From Novosphingobium malaysiense (GTDB lineage: Bacteria; Pseudomonadota; Alphaproteobacteria; Sphingomonadales; Sphingomonadaceae): a stretch of 64,000 nucleotides of DNA. The notes beneath the pieces were generated by a model. That model made no database searches. It was given only the letters and a program-made list of their open reading frames with translations, and was not told the origin of the DNA. A program made the position numbers and the translations under genes. Position 1 is the stretch's first letter; every line of letters starts with the position of its first letter. The stretch covers positions 1,280,634 to 1,344,633 of the forward strand of contig NZ_JTDI01000003.1 in assembly GCF_000802225.1 (NCBI RefSeq), given 5' to 3'. Positions 27,760 through 35,842 of the stretch are shown here, piece by piece.

Positions 27760-28320
27760 ATGAAGGCAAATCCGCGCCGCCGCGCCACGATCTCCCGCCC
27801 CCTGCCGCTGACCGCGCTTTCCACCGCGATGCTGCTGGCTGCCTGCGTTCCGCAACCGCCGGCTCCTTCTCCTTCTCCGGTTCGATCCCAGGCGCCCCGG
27901 CCAGCTCCGACGCCCACGCCTGCGCCCCAGCCTGTCGAGCCGACAACGGACTGGCGCGACATGGCAGCGACGCCGGGGGACTGGACCTGGGGCCGCACGG
28001 CGACAGGCTCGCAGGCCACTTTCGCCGGCGGCCTGTTCTCCATGCGGTGCAATGAAGCGCGGCAGACCGTCACGCTGCTGAGAGCCTCCAACGAAGCGGG
28101 CGCGCAAGTTCCCATGTCCATCAGCACCACGGAAGGGACCCGCGCTCTCGTCGCCATCCCCGTACCGGGCGGAATCGCGGTCTCGCTCGACGCGCGTGAT
28201 TCCCTGCTCGATGCCATGGCTTTCAGCCGCGGCCGCTTTGCCGTCGAAGCTGCCGGCAGCGCGCCGCTCTACATTCCCAGCTGGACAGAAATCTCGCGAA
28301 TCATCGAAGACTGTCGCTGA
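27760..28320 (+). CDS. Proline-rich lipoprotein, function unknown
   Basis: A 186-residue predicted lipoprotein: basic N-terminus, hydrophobic stretch LPLTALSTAMLLAAC with lipobox LAAC, then about 35 residues of Pro/Ala/Thr linker. The globular C-terminal domain has GDWTWGRTATGSQATFAG, one Cys (FSMRCNEARQ) and a last Cys at the end (IIEDCR) that could form a disulfide. It is probably anchored to the outer membrane. It is divergent from tlyA, leaving little room between them. Confidence 0.72.
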   Translation: MKANPRRRATISRPLPLTALSTAMLLAACVPQPPAPSPSPVRSQAPRPAPTPTPAPQPVEPTTDWRDMAATPGDWTWGRTATGSQATFAGGLFSMRCNEARQTVTLLRASNEAGAQVPMSISTTEGTRALVAIPVPGGIAVSLDARDSLLDAMAFSRGRFAVEAAGSAPLYIPSWTEISRIIEDCR

Positions 28321-28611
28321 GAGCGGCGCGCAGCCGTCAGGTGCAAGAAAACCTGTAAAAATCGGCGAATCCAGGCCGCACCTTCTGGTGCCCCGAACTG
28401 CGCCTGCAAATCGCCGCACAGCTGGGGAAAACTGGCCGGAAGTGCCGATAATGACCGCAAAAAAAATGATTGCAAGACTTGTTGTGCGTTGCGGAATCGG
28501 ACACACATTTTCTCAAGACGGCGGGGCCCGGGAAACGCGCCCGGGATCGACCAAAGTCCCAGTCGCACAATGCGGCGTTCTTGGCTCAACAGCGCGAAAG
28601 GAGGTGATCCG

Positions 28612-28668
28612 ATGTCTCATGGTTCAGCAGAGAGGTCGGCAATTTCCGTCGCGGAGCATTATCGCTGA
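28612..28668 (+). CDS. 18-residue micro-ORF with perfect Shine-Dalgarno
   Basis: It encodes MSHGSAERSAISVAEHYR. Directly upstream, 28596-28610 (GAAAGGAGGTGATCC) is complementary over 15 bases to the 3' end of alphaproteobacterial 16S rRNA, followed by one G and the ATG. The GGAGG-to-ATG spacing of seven is optimal. A 15-bp terminator hairpin follows at 28726. The strength of the site and the private terminator suggest a short, highly translated transcript: a small protein, a dual-function RNA, or a ribosome-binding decoy. I do not recognise the peptide. Confidence 0.55.
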   Translation: MSHGSAERSAISVAEHYR

Positions 28669-28725
28669 TTTTCTGAGTACGCGATAAAGGCTTCGCTGGC
28701 GGCACTTCCCGGCCGCTGACCATGC

Positions 28726-28766
28726 GAAGGGCCGTACCGAGCGATCGGTGCGGCCCTTCTCATTTG
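28726..28766 (+). terminator. Intrinsic terminator after micro-ORF
   Basis: A 15-bp stem with one G-T pair (GAAGGGCCGTACCGA at 28726-28740 with 28745-28759), GCGA tetraloop, then TCATTTG. It ends the micro-ORF transcript and separates it from the antiporter gene. Confidence 0.8.
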
Positions 28767-28848
28767 CGCGACGCCGACAACCCATCCGCCCTCCGATCGT
28801 TTAACTCCCTCGATTAACTTTGCCCCCTACGTGGAGTATGCCGGCCCC

Positions 28849-30687
28849 ATGGAGCACCACGCCCTCGTCTTTGCGCTAATCGGAATCATCGGTATCGGCG
28901 CGCAATGGATCGCATGGCGCACAGGTTGGCCGGCCATCGCGCTGATGCTGGCGGCCGGCGTTCTCGCCGGCCCCGTGACCGGGCTCATCATGCCGGAGGA
29001 AACCTTCGGTGACTTGCTCGAACCGATCGTTTCGGTGTCGGTCGCCCTGATCCTGTTCGAAGGCGGGCTCAATCTCAATTTCCGAGAACTGCGCAAGACC
29101 GAGGGCGCAGTCGGGCGGCTGGTTTTCATCGGCGTGCCGATCGGCTGGCTACTCGGTGCCGTGGCCTGCTATTACGTGGCCGGCCTGGTCTGGCCGGTGG
29201 CCATGCTGTTTGCCGGCATCCTCATCGTCACCGGGCCGACGGTCGTCCTGCCACTGCTGCGCCAGAGCAACGTGGCCCCGCGCCCGCGCGCGATTCTCAA
29301 GTGGGAAGCGATCGTCAACGATCCGATCGGCGCGCTCTGCGCGGTCTTCACCTACGAATATCTTCGCCGCTCCGACGAAGGCGGCACCCTCTTTGCCGTG
29401 ATCGTCTCGCTGCTGGGCGCCGCGCTCATTGCCGGCTTGATCGGCTATGCGGTTGCAAAGGCCATCGCCTGGGCCTTTCCGCGCGGGCACGTACCGGAAT
29501 ACCTCAAGGCTCCGGTACTGCTGGTGGCGGTGATCGGGACCTTCGTGCTTTCCAACTTCATCCAGCAGGAAACGGGGCTGCTCGCTGTCACGGTCACCGG
29601 GATCGCCCTTGCCAACATGCGCATGGATAGCATGCGCGACGTGCACCCGTTCAAGGAGAACATAACGGTCCTGCTGATCTCCGGCGTGTTCGTATTGCTT
29701 TCCGCATCGCTGGACCTCGAGGTGCTGCGCCAGTTCGAATGGCGATTCCTGGCGTTCCTTGTTGTCCTGCTGTTCCTCGTGCGGCCGGCGACGGTCCTGG
29801 TCAGCCTCGCGTTCAGCAAGATCCCGTGGAACGAGCGCCTGCTGCTGGCATGGATCGCGCCACGCGGTGTCGTTGCCGTCGCCATCTCGGGCCTTTTCGC
29901 CCTGCGCCTGAACCTGCTCGGCTATGCGGACGGCAGTATCCTCGTCGCGCTCTCGTTTGCCGTGGTGATCGCCACCATCGTCGCACACGGGTTCAGCATC
30001 CGTCACGTGGCGCGTTGGCTGAAAGTCACCGGTGCGCGAAAAAAGGGTATCCTGATCGTCGGCAGCAATTCATGGAGCCTGGCGCTGGCCGAACAGGTAC
30101 GCTCGCTCGACCTGCCGGTGACGATCTGCGATACCAGTTGGGAACGCCTGTCCGGCCCCCGGCAAGCTGGCATTCCCTCCTATCACGGCGAGATCCTGGC
30201 CGAATCGACGGAGGACCGGCTGGACATCACGCAGTTCCAGGTCCTGGTCGCGACATCGCAGAACGAGGCTTACAACGCACTGGTCTGCAACGAATTCGCG
30301 CCGGACTTCGGCCGGGATTCGGTCTACCAGCTCGGCGGCACCGGCGATGACGAGGACCATCGCAGCCTCCCCGAGGCCCTGCAGGGGCGCGCGGTGTTCA
30401 CCTCGGGCATCGGCGTGGAGGAAATCATCGACCGCGAACGCGCGGGATGGACCTTCCGCAAGACCCGCATCAGCGACCAGTTCGATTTCAAGGATGCGCA
30501 AGCGACGCTGCCGGACGAAGCCAACATGTTGTTTCTGCTGTCCAAGGACGGCAAGATCCGCTTCTTCACTCATGCTACCCGTCCGACCCCGCAGCCGGGC
30601 GACGTGATGATATCCTACGGCCCCTCTCGCCATGGTACATCGAGCAAGCCAGCCGCAACGAGAAAGAAAAAGGAGGCAAAAGCGTGA
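28849..30687 (+). CDS. Cation:proton antiporter (CPA1) with TrkA-N/RCK-like domain
   Basis: A 612-residue protein. About 390 residues form 12 or so membrane helices of the NhaP-type Na+(K+)/H+ antiporter family, with LILFEGGLNLNFRELRKTEG, ILIVTGPTVVLPLLRQSN and WIAPRGVVAVAISGLFALRL. From about residue 400 a Rossmann domain begins (GILIVGSNSWSLALAEQVRS), a nucleotide- or ligand-sensing RCK-like regulator, and the tail is lysine-rich. ATG 28849 is chosen with GGAG upstream; GTG 28831 is possible. It overlaps the next gene at GTGA. Confidence 0.9.
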   Translation: MEHHALVFALIGIIGIGAQWIAWRTGWPAIALMLAAGVLAGPVTGLIMPEETFGDLLEPIVSVSVALILFEGGLNLNFRELRKTEGAVGRLVFIGVPIGWLLGAVACYYVAGLVWPVAMLFAGILIVTGPTVVLPLLRQSNVAPRPRAILKWEAIVNDPIGALCAVFTYEYLRRSDEGGTLFAVIVSLLGAALIAGLIGYAVAKAIAWAFPRGHVPEYLKAPVLLVAVIGTFVLSNFIQQETGLLAVTVTGIALANMRMDSMRDVHPFKENITVLLISGVFVLLSASLDLEVLRQFEWRFLAFLVVLLFLVRPATVLVSLAFSKIPWNERLLLAWIAPRGVVAVAISGLFALRLNLLGYADGSILVALSFAVVIATIVAHGFSIRHVARWLKVTGARKKGILIVGSNSWSLALAEQVRSLDLPVTICDTSWERLSGPRQAGIPSYHGEILAESTEDRLDITQFQVLVATSQNEAYNALVCNEFAPDFGRDSVYQLGGTGDDEDHRSLPEALQGRAVFTSGIGVEEIIDRERAGWTFRKTRISDQFDFKDAQATLPDEANMLFLLSKDGKIRFFTHATRPTPQPGDVMISYGPSRHGTSSKPAATRKKKEAKA

Positions 30688-31343
30688 TCAGGGTGCCCAA
30701 GCTACACGGCAGGTTGTCGCAAACCGCTATGTTCGCCGCGGCCCTCCCGCTCGCCGGATGCAACATGGGAGCGAACCCCGGCGTGCAGGCCACCGAAACT
30801 GCCCTGGCGAGCGCCACACCCGACGTCGTGGAAAGTCCAGTCGAGCCCAGTCCCACCGCAGAGCCGAAAAAGTCCATCATCCGGCCCGATGTCAGCCCCA
30901 CACCGACCGAAGCACCGCCGCTGGAGCCGGAGCAGATCACTGTCCACTTCGCCGACAAGAGCGATGAGCCGGACGAAGAGGGCATCACTGCCCTCAATGC
31001 GCTCCTGCACAGCGCGACGTTCAAGGCGGGCGGACCGATCACCATCTGGGGCCACACCGATTCCCGCGGGACCGATACGGCCAACATGAAGGCTTCGCGC
31101 GAAAGAGCGGAGGCCGTGCGCGAATACCTCGCGACCAAAGACGTGGCAGACGAGCGCATGACGGTCATCCCGCTAGGGGAAAGCCGACCCGTGGCCCCCA
31201 ACCGCAATCTCGACGGCAGCGACAATCCGGAAGGCCGGGCAAAAAACCGCAGAGTGGAGGTACGCGTCGAGCCCCCGCAAGACGAGCCAGGCGGGACGGA
31301 GCAGGAAATCGGCACCGCTTCGGCGGATACGGCCGCAGACTGA
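30684..31343 (+). CDS. OmpA-family peptidoglycan-associated lipoprotein
   Basis: A 219-residue lipoprotein: signal ending MFAAALPLAGC (lipobox LAGC), a Pro/Thr/Ser-rich linker (about 35-80) and an OmpA C-terminal domain with WGHTDSRGTDTANMKASRER and GRAKNRRVEVRVEP, the peptidoglycan-binding signature. GTG 30684 overlaps the antiporter stop as GTGA and has AAAGGAGG nine bases upstream, so the two are translationally coupled. That coupling is odd and suggests envelope and ion homeostasis are linked. Confidence 0.88.
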   Translation: MIRVPKLHGRLSQTAMFAAALPLAGCNMGANPGVQATETALASATPDVVESPVEPSPTAEPKKSIIRPDVSPTPTEAPPLEPEQITVHFADKSDEPDEEGITALNALLHSATFKAGGPITIWGHTDSRGTDTANMKASRERAEAVREYLATKDVADERMTVIPLGESRPVAPNRNLDGSDNPEGRAKNRRVEVRVEPPQDEPGGTEQEIGTASADTAAD

Positions 31344-31438
31344 CGCCACCACGTGCGAGGCTTCGGGCTGACATGCGGCTGAGCCGCCCCCCATTTGCGC
31401 CTATCGGCCACCGTGCTATGACAAACCAGTCGAGACGT

Positions 31439-31472
31439 AAAATTACTTTTCCGTTGCGCGTTACGTAATTTT
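31439..31472. promoter_or_regulatory. AT-rich inverted repeat upstream of ilvE
   Basis: AAAATTAC (31439-31446) and GTAATTTT (31465-31472) are perfect inverted 8-mers, 18 bases apart, about 45 bp before ilvE in an otherwise GC-rich region. This could be an operator or promoter element, for example for an Lrp-type regulator (inference). Confidence 0.4.
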
Positions 31473-31516
31473 CGTTCAACGGCGCGCAGTCACCATCTTG
31501 CAAGGATTCGAGTTCC

Positions 31517-32617
31517 ATGGCGAGTCTCGCCGATGCCGGCCTGAAGTTCACTACCCTGCCCCATCCCGCCCCTGCCAGCGACGAGACGCGCGAAGCCGTC
31601 CTCGCCAATCCGGGCTTCGGGACCAACTTCACCGATCACATGGTGACCATCGAGTGGACCGAGGGACAAGGCTGGCATGACGCGCAAATAGGCCCGCGTC
31701 ATCCGATCGCGCTCGATCCGGCCGCGTCGGTGCTGCACTACGCACAGGAAATCTTCGAGGGGCTCAAGGCCTACAAGCAGGCCGATGGCTCGATTGCGCT
31801 GTTCCGTCCCGAAGCGAACGCAGCGCGTTTCAACCGTTCGGCCGAGCGCCTTGCCATGCCCACCCTGCCCGAAGACGTGTTCGTTGAGGCGGTCGAACGC
31901 CTGGTGCAGATGGACCGCGCATGGATTCCGGATGCCGAAGGCGCCTCGCTCTACTTGCGCCCCTTCATGATCGCGACCGAAGCGTTCCTCGGCGTGCGTC
32001 CGGCCAAGAGCTACAAGTTCATCGTAATCGCCAGTCCGGCGGGCAACTACTTCAAGTCCGGGGCGCCAGCCGTCTCGATCTGGGTGAGCGAATACACGCG
32101 TGCCGCTCCGGGCGGGACCGGTGCGGCCAAGTGTGGGGGCAACTACGCGGCCAGCCTTGTACCGCAGGGTGAAGCCATTGCCCGAGGGCATGACCAGGTC
32201 GTTTTCCTCGACGCCGCAGAGCACAAGTGGATCGAGGAACTGGGCGGCATGAACCTGTACTTTGCGTTCGAGGACGGCACCCTGCTGACCCCTGCCCTCA
32301 CTGGCACGATCCTGGCCGGCATCACCCGCGACAGCCTGTTGACGCTGGCCCGCGAGGAAGGACTTAACGTGGTCGAAGGCCGCTACAGCCTCGACCAGTG
32401 GCGCGAGGATGCCGCTTCGGGCAAGCTCGTCGAGACGTTCGCCTGCGGCACGGCTGCCGTCGTGACACCGGTCGGCAGAGTCGCCGGCCGTGACGGCGAA
32501 TTCACGATCGGGTCGGGCGGTCCGGGACAACTGACCCAGAAGCTGAAGAACCGTCTGGTGGCGATCCAGCGCGGCGAAGCCGACGACACCCACGGCTGGA
32601 TCCACACGATCGCTTGA
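31517..32617 (+). CDS. ilvE: Branched-chain amino acid aminotransferase
   Basis: A 366-residue fold-type IV PLP transaminase that forms Leu, Ile and Val from their keto acids. Markers are LHYAQEIFEGLKAYKQADGS, LYLRPFMIATEAFLGVRPAK, the PLP lysine in GGTGAAKCGGNYAASL (Lys205), EELGGMNLYFAFEDG and the terminal FACGTAAVVTPVGRV phosphate site. Length and motifs match the long bacterial/eukaryotic BCAT2-type subgroup. Regulation may involve the upstream AT-rich inverted repeat. Confidence 0.95.
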   Translation: MASLADAGLKFTTLPHPAPASDETREAVLANPGFGTNFTDHMVTIEWTEGQGWHDAQIGPRHPIALDPAASVLHYAQEIFEGLKAYKQADGSIALFRPEANAARFNRSAERLAMPTLPEDVFVEAVERLVQMDRAWIPDAEGASLYLRPFMIATEAFLGVRPAKSYKFIVIASPAGNYFKSGAPAVSIWVSEYTRAAPGGTGAAKCGGNYAASLVPQGEAIARGHDQVVFLDAAEHKWIEELGGMNLYFAFEDGTLLTPALTGTILAGITRDSLLTLAREEGLNVVEGRYSLDQWREDAASGKLVETFACGTAAVVTPVGRVAGRDGEFTIGSGGPGQLTQKLKNRLVAIQRGEADDTHGWIHTIA

Positions 32618-32712
32618 CGGCCCGCAAGCCGGCCCGGCCCTGCCGGCACGGCGGCGGGACCAAGCGGCTTACAGCGCAGACGCCGCGGTGCGGAGGTCTC
32701 GTCGAGTTCCGC

Positions 32713-33057
32713 TCAGGCGCCAGCCGGCGTGCGCGTGATGTGCATGTGCGCACGGTCGCGCGTGTGGCGAGGTTCCGCATCCTTCTGCTGCTCGACCGCG
32801 AGCGCGACATGGCCGAGGCAGAGCATCATGTTCATCAAGCGCTCGTCTGCGGCATCGAACGCGGCGAATCCTTTTTCGTCGAGATAATCGAGAGCACGCG
32901 GCAGATCGCCGGCGACTGCCGAATAGAACGCCTCACGCTCCTCCGGCGTGGAATTGCCCCGACGGCCCGCACGGGCGGCCGAGCCGGGCAATGCCCATCC
33001 CGCGACGAACGGCTCCAGCGATGCAAAGCCTTCGGGAAGCAATCTCTGCCCGGTCAT
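32713..33057 (-). CDS. Small partner protein of Rieske oxygenase, unknown
   Basis: A 114-residue protein starting MTGQRLLPEGFASLEPFVAG, acidic and helical, with ADERLMNMMLCLGHVALAVE and a histidine-rich C-terminus. ATG 33057 overlaps the oxygenase stop by four bases (ATGA), so the two are co-translated. I do not recognise the family. The location suggests a small subunit or accessory factor of the oxygenase. It is too short and lacks the cystatin-like features of classical beta subunits. Confidence 0.7.
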   Translation of the reverse strand: MTGQRLLPEGFASLEPFVAGWALPGSAARAGRRGNSTPEEREAFYSAVAGDLPRALDYLDEKGFAAFDAADERLMNMMLCLGHVALAVEQQKDAEPRHTRDRAHMHITRTPAGA

Positions 33058-34259
33058 GCTGCAGCTCCTTGCGCCTGCAGTTCGCCCCGATAGGCCGCCA
33101 CTTTCTCGTTTACCGTGTTGAACAGATGGCGACACAGCGATTCCTGCGTCTGGAAATGAATGTGCTTGATCGCGCCGCTCGCCAGCCCCTTTTGACCGCG
33201 CTCGATCACCGCTCGGTCCTCGGTATGGACGTCACGCGCCGTCGCCATGAAGTATTCGCGGGCGAACCGTTCGCTGGGCGTCTCGTCCTCGCCGATCCAG
33301 TAGAGCCGGATCACCCCGCGCGACTTGTTCACCGCGATCGGATAGACCGTGTGCGAGAAGTGCTGCATCGGCGATCCGAACAGGAAGAAGTTCGGAAACA
33401 GCCCCAGATAATCCTTGGCCGTCTCCGTTCCCAGAATGCCGTCGGCCATTGCCTGGACCGCACCGCGCTGAAAGGCGATGGCTTGCACGCCCGTAGGCGG
33501 GTCCATGTCGGGCTTGGTCCAGATCCGCTGCGAGCGGTGCGGCCCATGGAAATCATAGGCAGCCGGATAGGCGAAGGGATTCTCGGGACTCGTTACCGGG
33601 CCCGCGGCCGACGGGTGGATAAAACGGAGATGGTAGTTCTCCTGGAAGTTGTCATACGTCAGCTTCCAGTTTGCATCGATATCGTAGACGTATTCGGAGA
33701 AGGTGGTCGCCCGTGCGACCGGCATCATCTCCAGCTTCGCGGCGTAGGGGCCGAGCCACTCGCGTAGAGAGCTCTCGGGCTTTCCCAGGTGGACGAAGAT
33801 CAGGCCACCCACCACTTCGCAGACCACCTGCGGCAGTGCGCATTCAGCCTTGCTCACGTGGAAGGATTCGAAATCCGGCGCGGAAATGAGGCCGCCGTCC
33901 AGCCCGAAAGTCCACATGTGGTAGGGACAGCTGAAGTTATTGCGCTTGCCCGCATCCTCATCGACCAGAATCGTGCCGCGGTGAGTGCAGACATTGTGGA
34001 AGGCGCGGATCTCGCCATCCTTTCCGCGCGTGATCAGCAGCGAAGCGCCCAGCACTTCCAGCTCACGGCGAATGAAGCTCCCGCTCTCCGGCAATTCGCA
34101 AACATGGCCGATCTGCTGCCAGCTTCGGCGAAACACCGCCTCGCGTTCGAGCTCGAACCATTCGGGCTCGTAATAGGGCTTCGCCGGGACCGGATCGGTG
34201 CCCAACCAGTCGAGTTCATCCTGACCGACAGGAACGAATGCAGGGGTGGGTGAATTCAT
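33054..34259 (-). CDS. Rieske oxygenase alpha subunit
   Basis: A 401-residue Rieske oxygenase. [2Fe-2S] ligands: CTHRG (Cys91, His93) and CPYHMW (Cys111, His114), with normal spacing. The mononuclear iron site is in WKLTYDNFQENYHLRFIHPS. ATG 34259 has GGGAGAG upstream. It overlaps the downstream small gene and is preceded by a TetR gene and a perfect 13-bp palindrome, so it is probably an inducible operon of two genes. The substrate is unknown; aromatic acids, carnitine-like amines or steroids are all possible for the family. Confidence 0.9.
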   Translation of the reverse strand: MNSPTPAFVPVGQDELDWLGTDPVPAKPYYEPEWFELEREAVFRRSWQQIGHVCELPESGSFIRRELEVLGASLLITRGKDGEIRAFHNVCTHRGTILVDEDAGKRNNFSCPYHMWTFGLDGGLISAPDFESFHVSKAECALPQVVCEVVGGLIFVHLGKPESSLREWLGPYAAKLEMMPVARATTFSEYVYDIDANWKLTYDNFQENYHLRFIHPSAAGPVTSPENPFAYPAAYDFHGPHRSQRIWTKPDMDPPTGVQAIAFQRGAVQAMADGILGTETAKDYLGLFPNFFLFGSPMQHFSHTVYPIAVNKSRGVIRLYWIGEDETPSERFAREYFMATARDVHTEDRAVIERGQKGLASGAIKHIHFQTQESLCRHLFNTVNEKVAAYRGELQAQGAAA

Positions 34260-34327
34260 GGCGATCTCTCCCGCCCGCACTCTCCACACGAGTCCGGGCT
34301 TCGAGAAATCAAATAGACCCGTTTGGC

Positions 34328-34357
34328 AGTTTTTACAACACCCCTGTTGTAAAAACT
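34328..34357. promoter_or_regulatory. Perfect 13-bp palindromic operator
   Basis: AGTTTTTACAACA (34328-34340), spacer CCCC, TGTTGTAAAAACT (34345-34357), a perfect inverted repeat. It lies just downstream of the tetR stop codon, about 70 bp before the Rieske oxygenase start. This is the size and symmetry of a TetR-family operator and it would repress the oxygenase operon. Confidence 0.75.
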
Positions 34358-34982
34358 AATCCGGCTCGATCCCGTGCAGCCGCAGCATGCTCACCTGCGT
34401 CTTCGTCACCCGTTCGATCGCCTCGTCGTCCGACAGATCCGGTCGTACCGAGTTGCGATAGACGCGCGGCCCCAGCATCGCCCAGGTCAGCATGAGCGTA
34501 CAGTAGACCTCGGGATCGATGTCGGCTGTCTTGGGGGTCCTTCCAAATCGCTCGGTCATCGACGCGACCAGTCCGTCCCATTCGGGGTACCGATCGGCAA
34601 TCTTGCCCGGCGCAAGGAAGTCGGCCGTCCACAGATCGATCACTTCGGGATTTTCGATGACGAAACGGGCGATATAACGCGTGCGTTCCTCGACCGAACT
34701 GACCGGAGCAAAGGCGGCCGCCAGTTGCCGGGCGGACCATTCCCGCACCGCCTCGACAAGCGCTTCGCGGCTTTCGAAGTGATAATAGAGCGTTGTCCGG
34801 TTTACGCCGGCGTCGCGCGCCACCTCGGACAGAGAGAGCGCTTCCACGCCTTTTTCCGAAACCAGCCGCACGGCTGTCTCGATCAGGGACGTATGGGTCT
34901 CATCGAAAGCCTTGTTGCGCCGCCGCGCACGTTTTTGCTCGGTAGCGTGGCGTCCAGCCGCCTCCCCTTGTGGTTCTGCCAT
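34356..34982 (-). CDS. TetR family regulator of Rieske operon
   Basis: A 208-residue TetR protein. The DNA-binding domain is HTSLIETAVRLVSEKGVEAL followed by SLSEVARDAGVNRTTLYYHF, and a helical effector domain follows. ATG 34982 has AGGGA upstream. It lies immediately upstream of the palindromic operator and the Rieske oxygenase, in the same direction. Control of that gene is the simplest reading. Confidence 0.88.
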   Translation of the reverse strand: MAEPQGEAAGRHATEQKRARRRNKAFDETHTSLIETAVRLVSEKGVEALSLSEVARDAGVNRTTLYYHFESREALVEAVREWSARQLAAAFAPVSSVEERTRYIARFVIENPEVIDLWTADFLAPGKIADRYPEWDGLVASMTERFGRTPKTADIDPEVYCTLMLTWAMLGPRVYRNSVRPDLSDDEAIERVTKTQVSMLRLHGIEPD

Positions 34983-35064
34983 GTCGTCCCTGTCAGCTTC
35001 GTCATCGCCACCATGGGGACGTGCCCGGCCTCGGGCAAGGGTCTCCGCGAACCGCCGTCGAGGG

Positions 35065-35664
35065 TCAGTATTCCCCTTCTTCCACGGTGTTGAACTGCGG
35101 ATGGATCCGTTTCCATTCGTACATCCAGTCCATGCCCTCCTTGGCGCGCACCATGTCGTCCTCGCGCGGCGCAAGCGCTGCCGTGGCCGCCTGCGCCACC
35201 CCCTCCAGCACGGAAGTATCCCAGCCCTGCTCCTCCACCTCGCAGGCCAGCGCCTGTTCTCCGGCCCGCCGCAGCATCACCGGAAGCCGGTCTCGCAGGG
35301 CCGCGCAAGCCCAGGGAATCATTGGCCCGTTCACGTCCGGATCGTAACCCCACAGGATGTTATGGTGCACGTCGTTGAGAATGTAGTGATAGTGCAAGAC
35401 CTTTCCGAACACATCGAAACGAATGTACTCCTCGCTGCGCGCGGCATTGAACACGTGAATGCTGGGGCCGCGCACCATGCGCTCCGGACTGTCGCCCAGC
35501 GCCCGCGCCTCGACCGCGATGGAGACTGGCCCAGCCTCGAACCACGTGGCGTGGTGGTCTATCATCGGGATGAGCATGAACTTGTGATATTGCCCGCGGA
35601 TCGTCTCGACAGTGCGGTTGCCCAGTGGAGCGGTCGGCGGCGGCGCGGCGGTCCTGGCGTCCAT
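35065..35664 (-). CDS. Conserved hypothetical protein
   Basis: A 199-residue protein rich in aromatic residues and histidines (IDHHATWFEAG, LHYHYILNDVHHNILWGYDP), which could bind metal or a small aromatic ligand. No signal peptide or membrane helix. It lies upstream of tetR on the same strand and divergent from the YghU-like gene. I do not recognise the family; the His/Trp content and gene context suggest an enzyme of the same catabolic unit (inference). Confidence 0.65.
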   Translation of the reverse strand: MDARTAAPPPTAPLGNRTVETIRGQYHKFMLIPMIDHHATWFEAGPVSIAVEARALGDSPERMVRGPSIHVFNAARSEEYIRFDVFGKVLHYHYILNDVHHNILWGYDPDVNGPMIPWACAALRDRLPVMLRRAGEQALACEVEEQGWDTSVLEGVAQAATAALAPREDDMVRAKEGMDWMYEWKRIHPQFNTVEEGEY

Positions 35665-35842
35665 GGCGTGTTCTCTCCCGTTTCAACTCTCGCTTTGAGT
35701 GAAAATGCAGGCGGTTTGCGCGCGACTGTCAATCTTCGCCGGTTGATCGATTGTCCAGACAACGTGCCCTGCAGACCACTCGGCGCTTGTTCCTGCGCTC
35801 GGCGCCCCTACCTCTTGGCGACTGCAAGCAAAGGAGCCCCCA

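Larger units (their letters stand above)
28321..28848. other. Intergenic region with micro-ORF and terminator
   Basis: Apart from the 18-codon micro-ORF at 28612 and the terminator at 28726-28759, I see only a short CCCGGG/CCCGGG palindromic pair (28527-28545) that could form a hairpin upstream of the micro-ORF, and an A-rich stretch near 28456. No tRNA or known riboswitch is recognisable. Confidence 0.5.

Noticed and set aside
28321..28611. Riboswitch or structured leader upstream of the micro-ORF
   Set aside because: Only a short CCCGGG palindromic hairpin is visible; no conserved riboswitch core that I can recognise.
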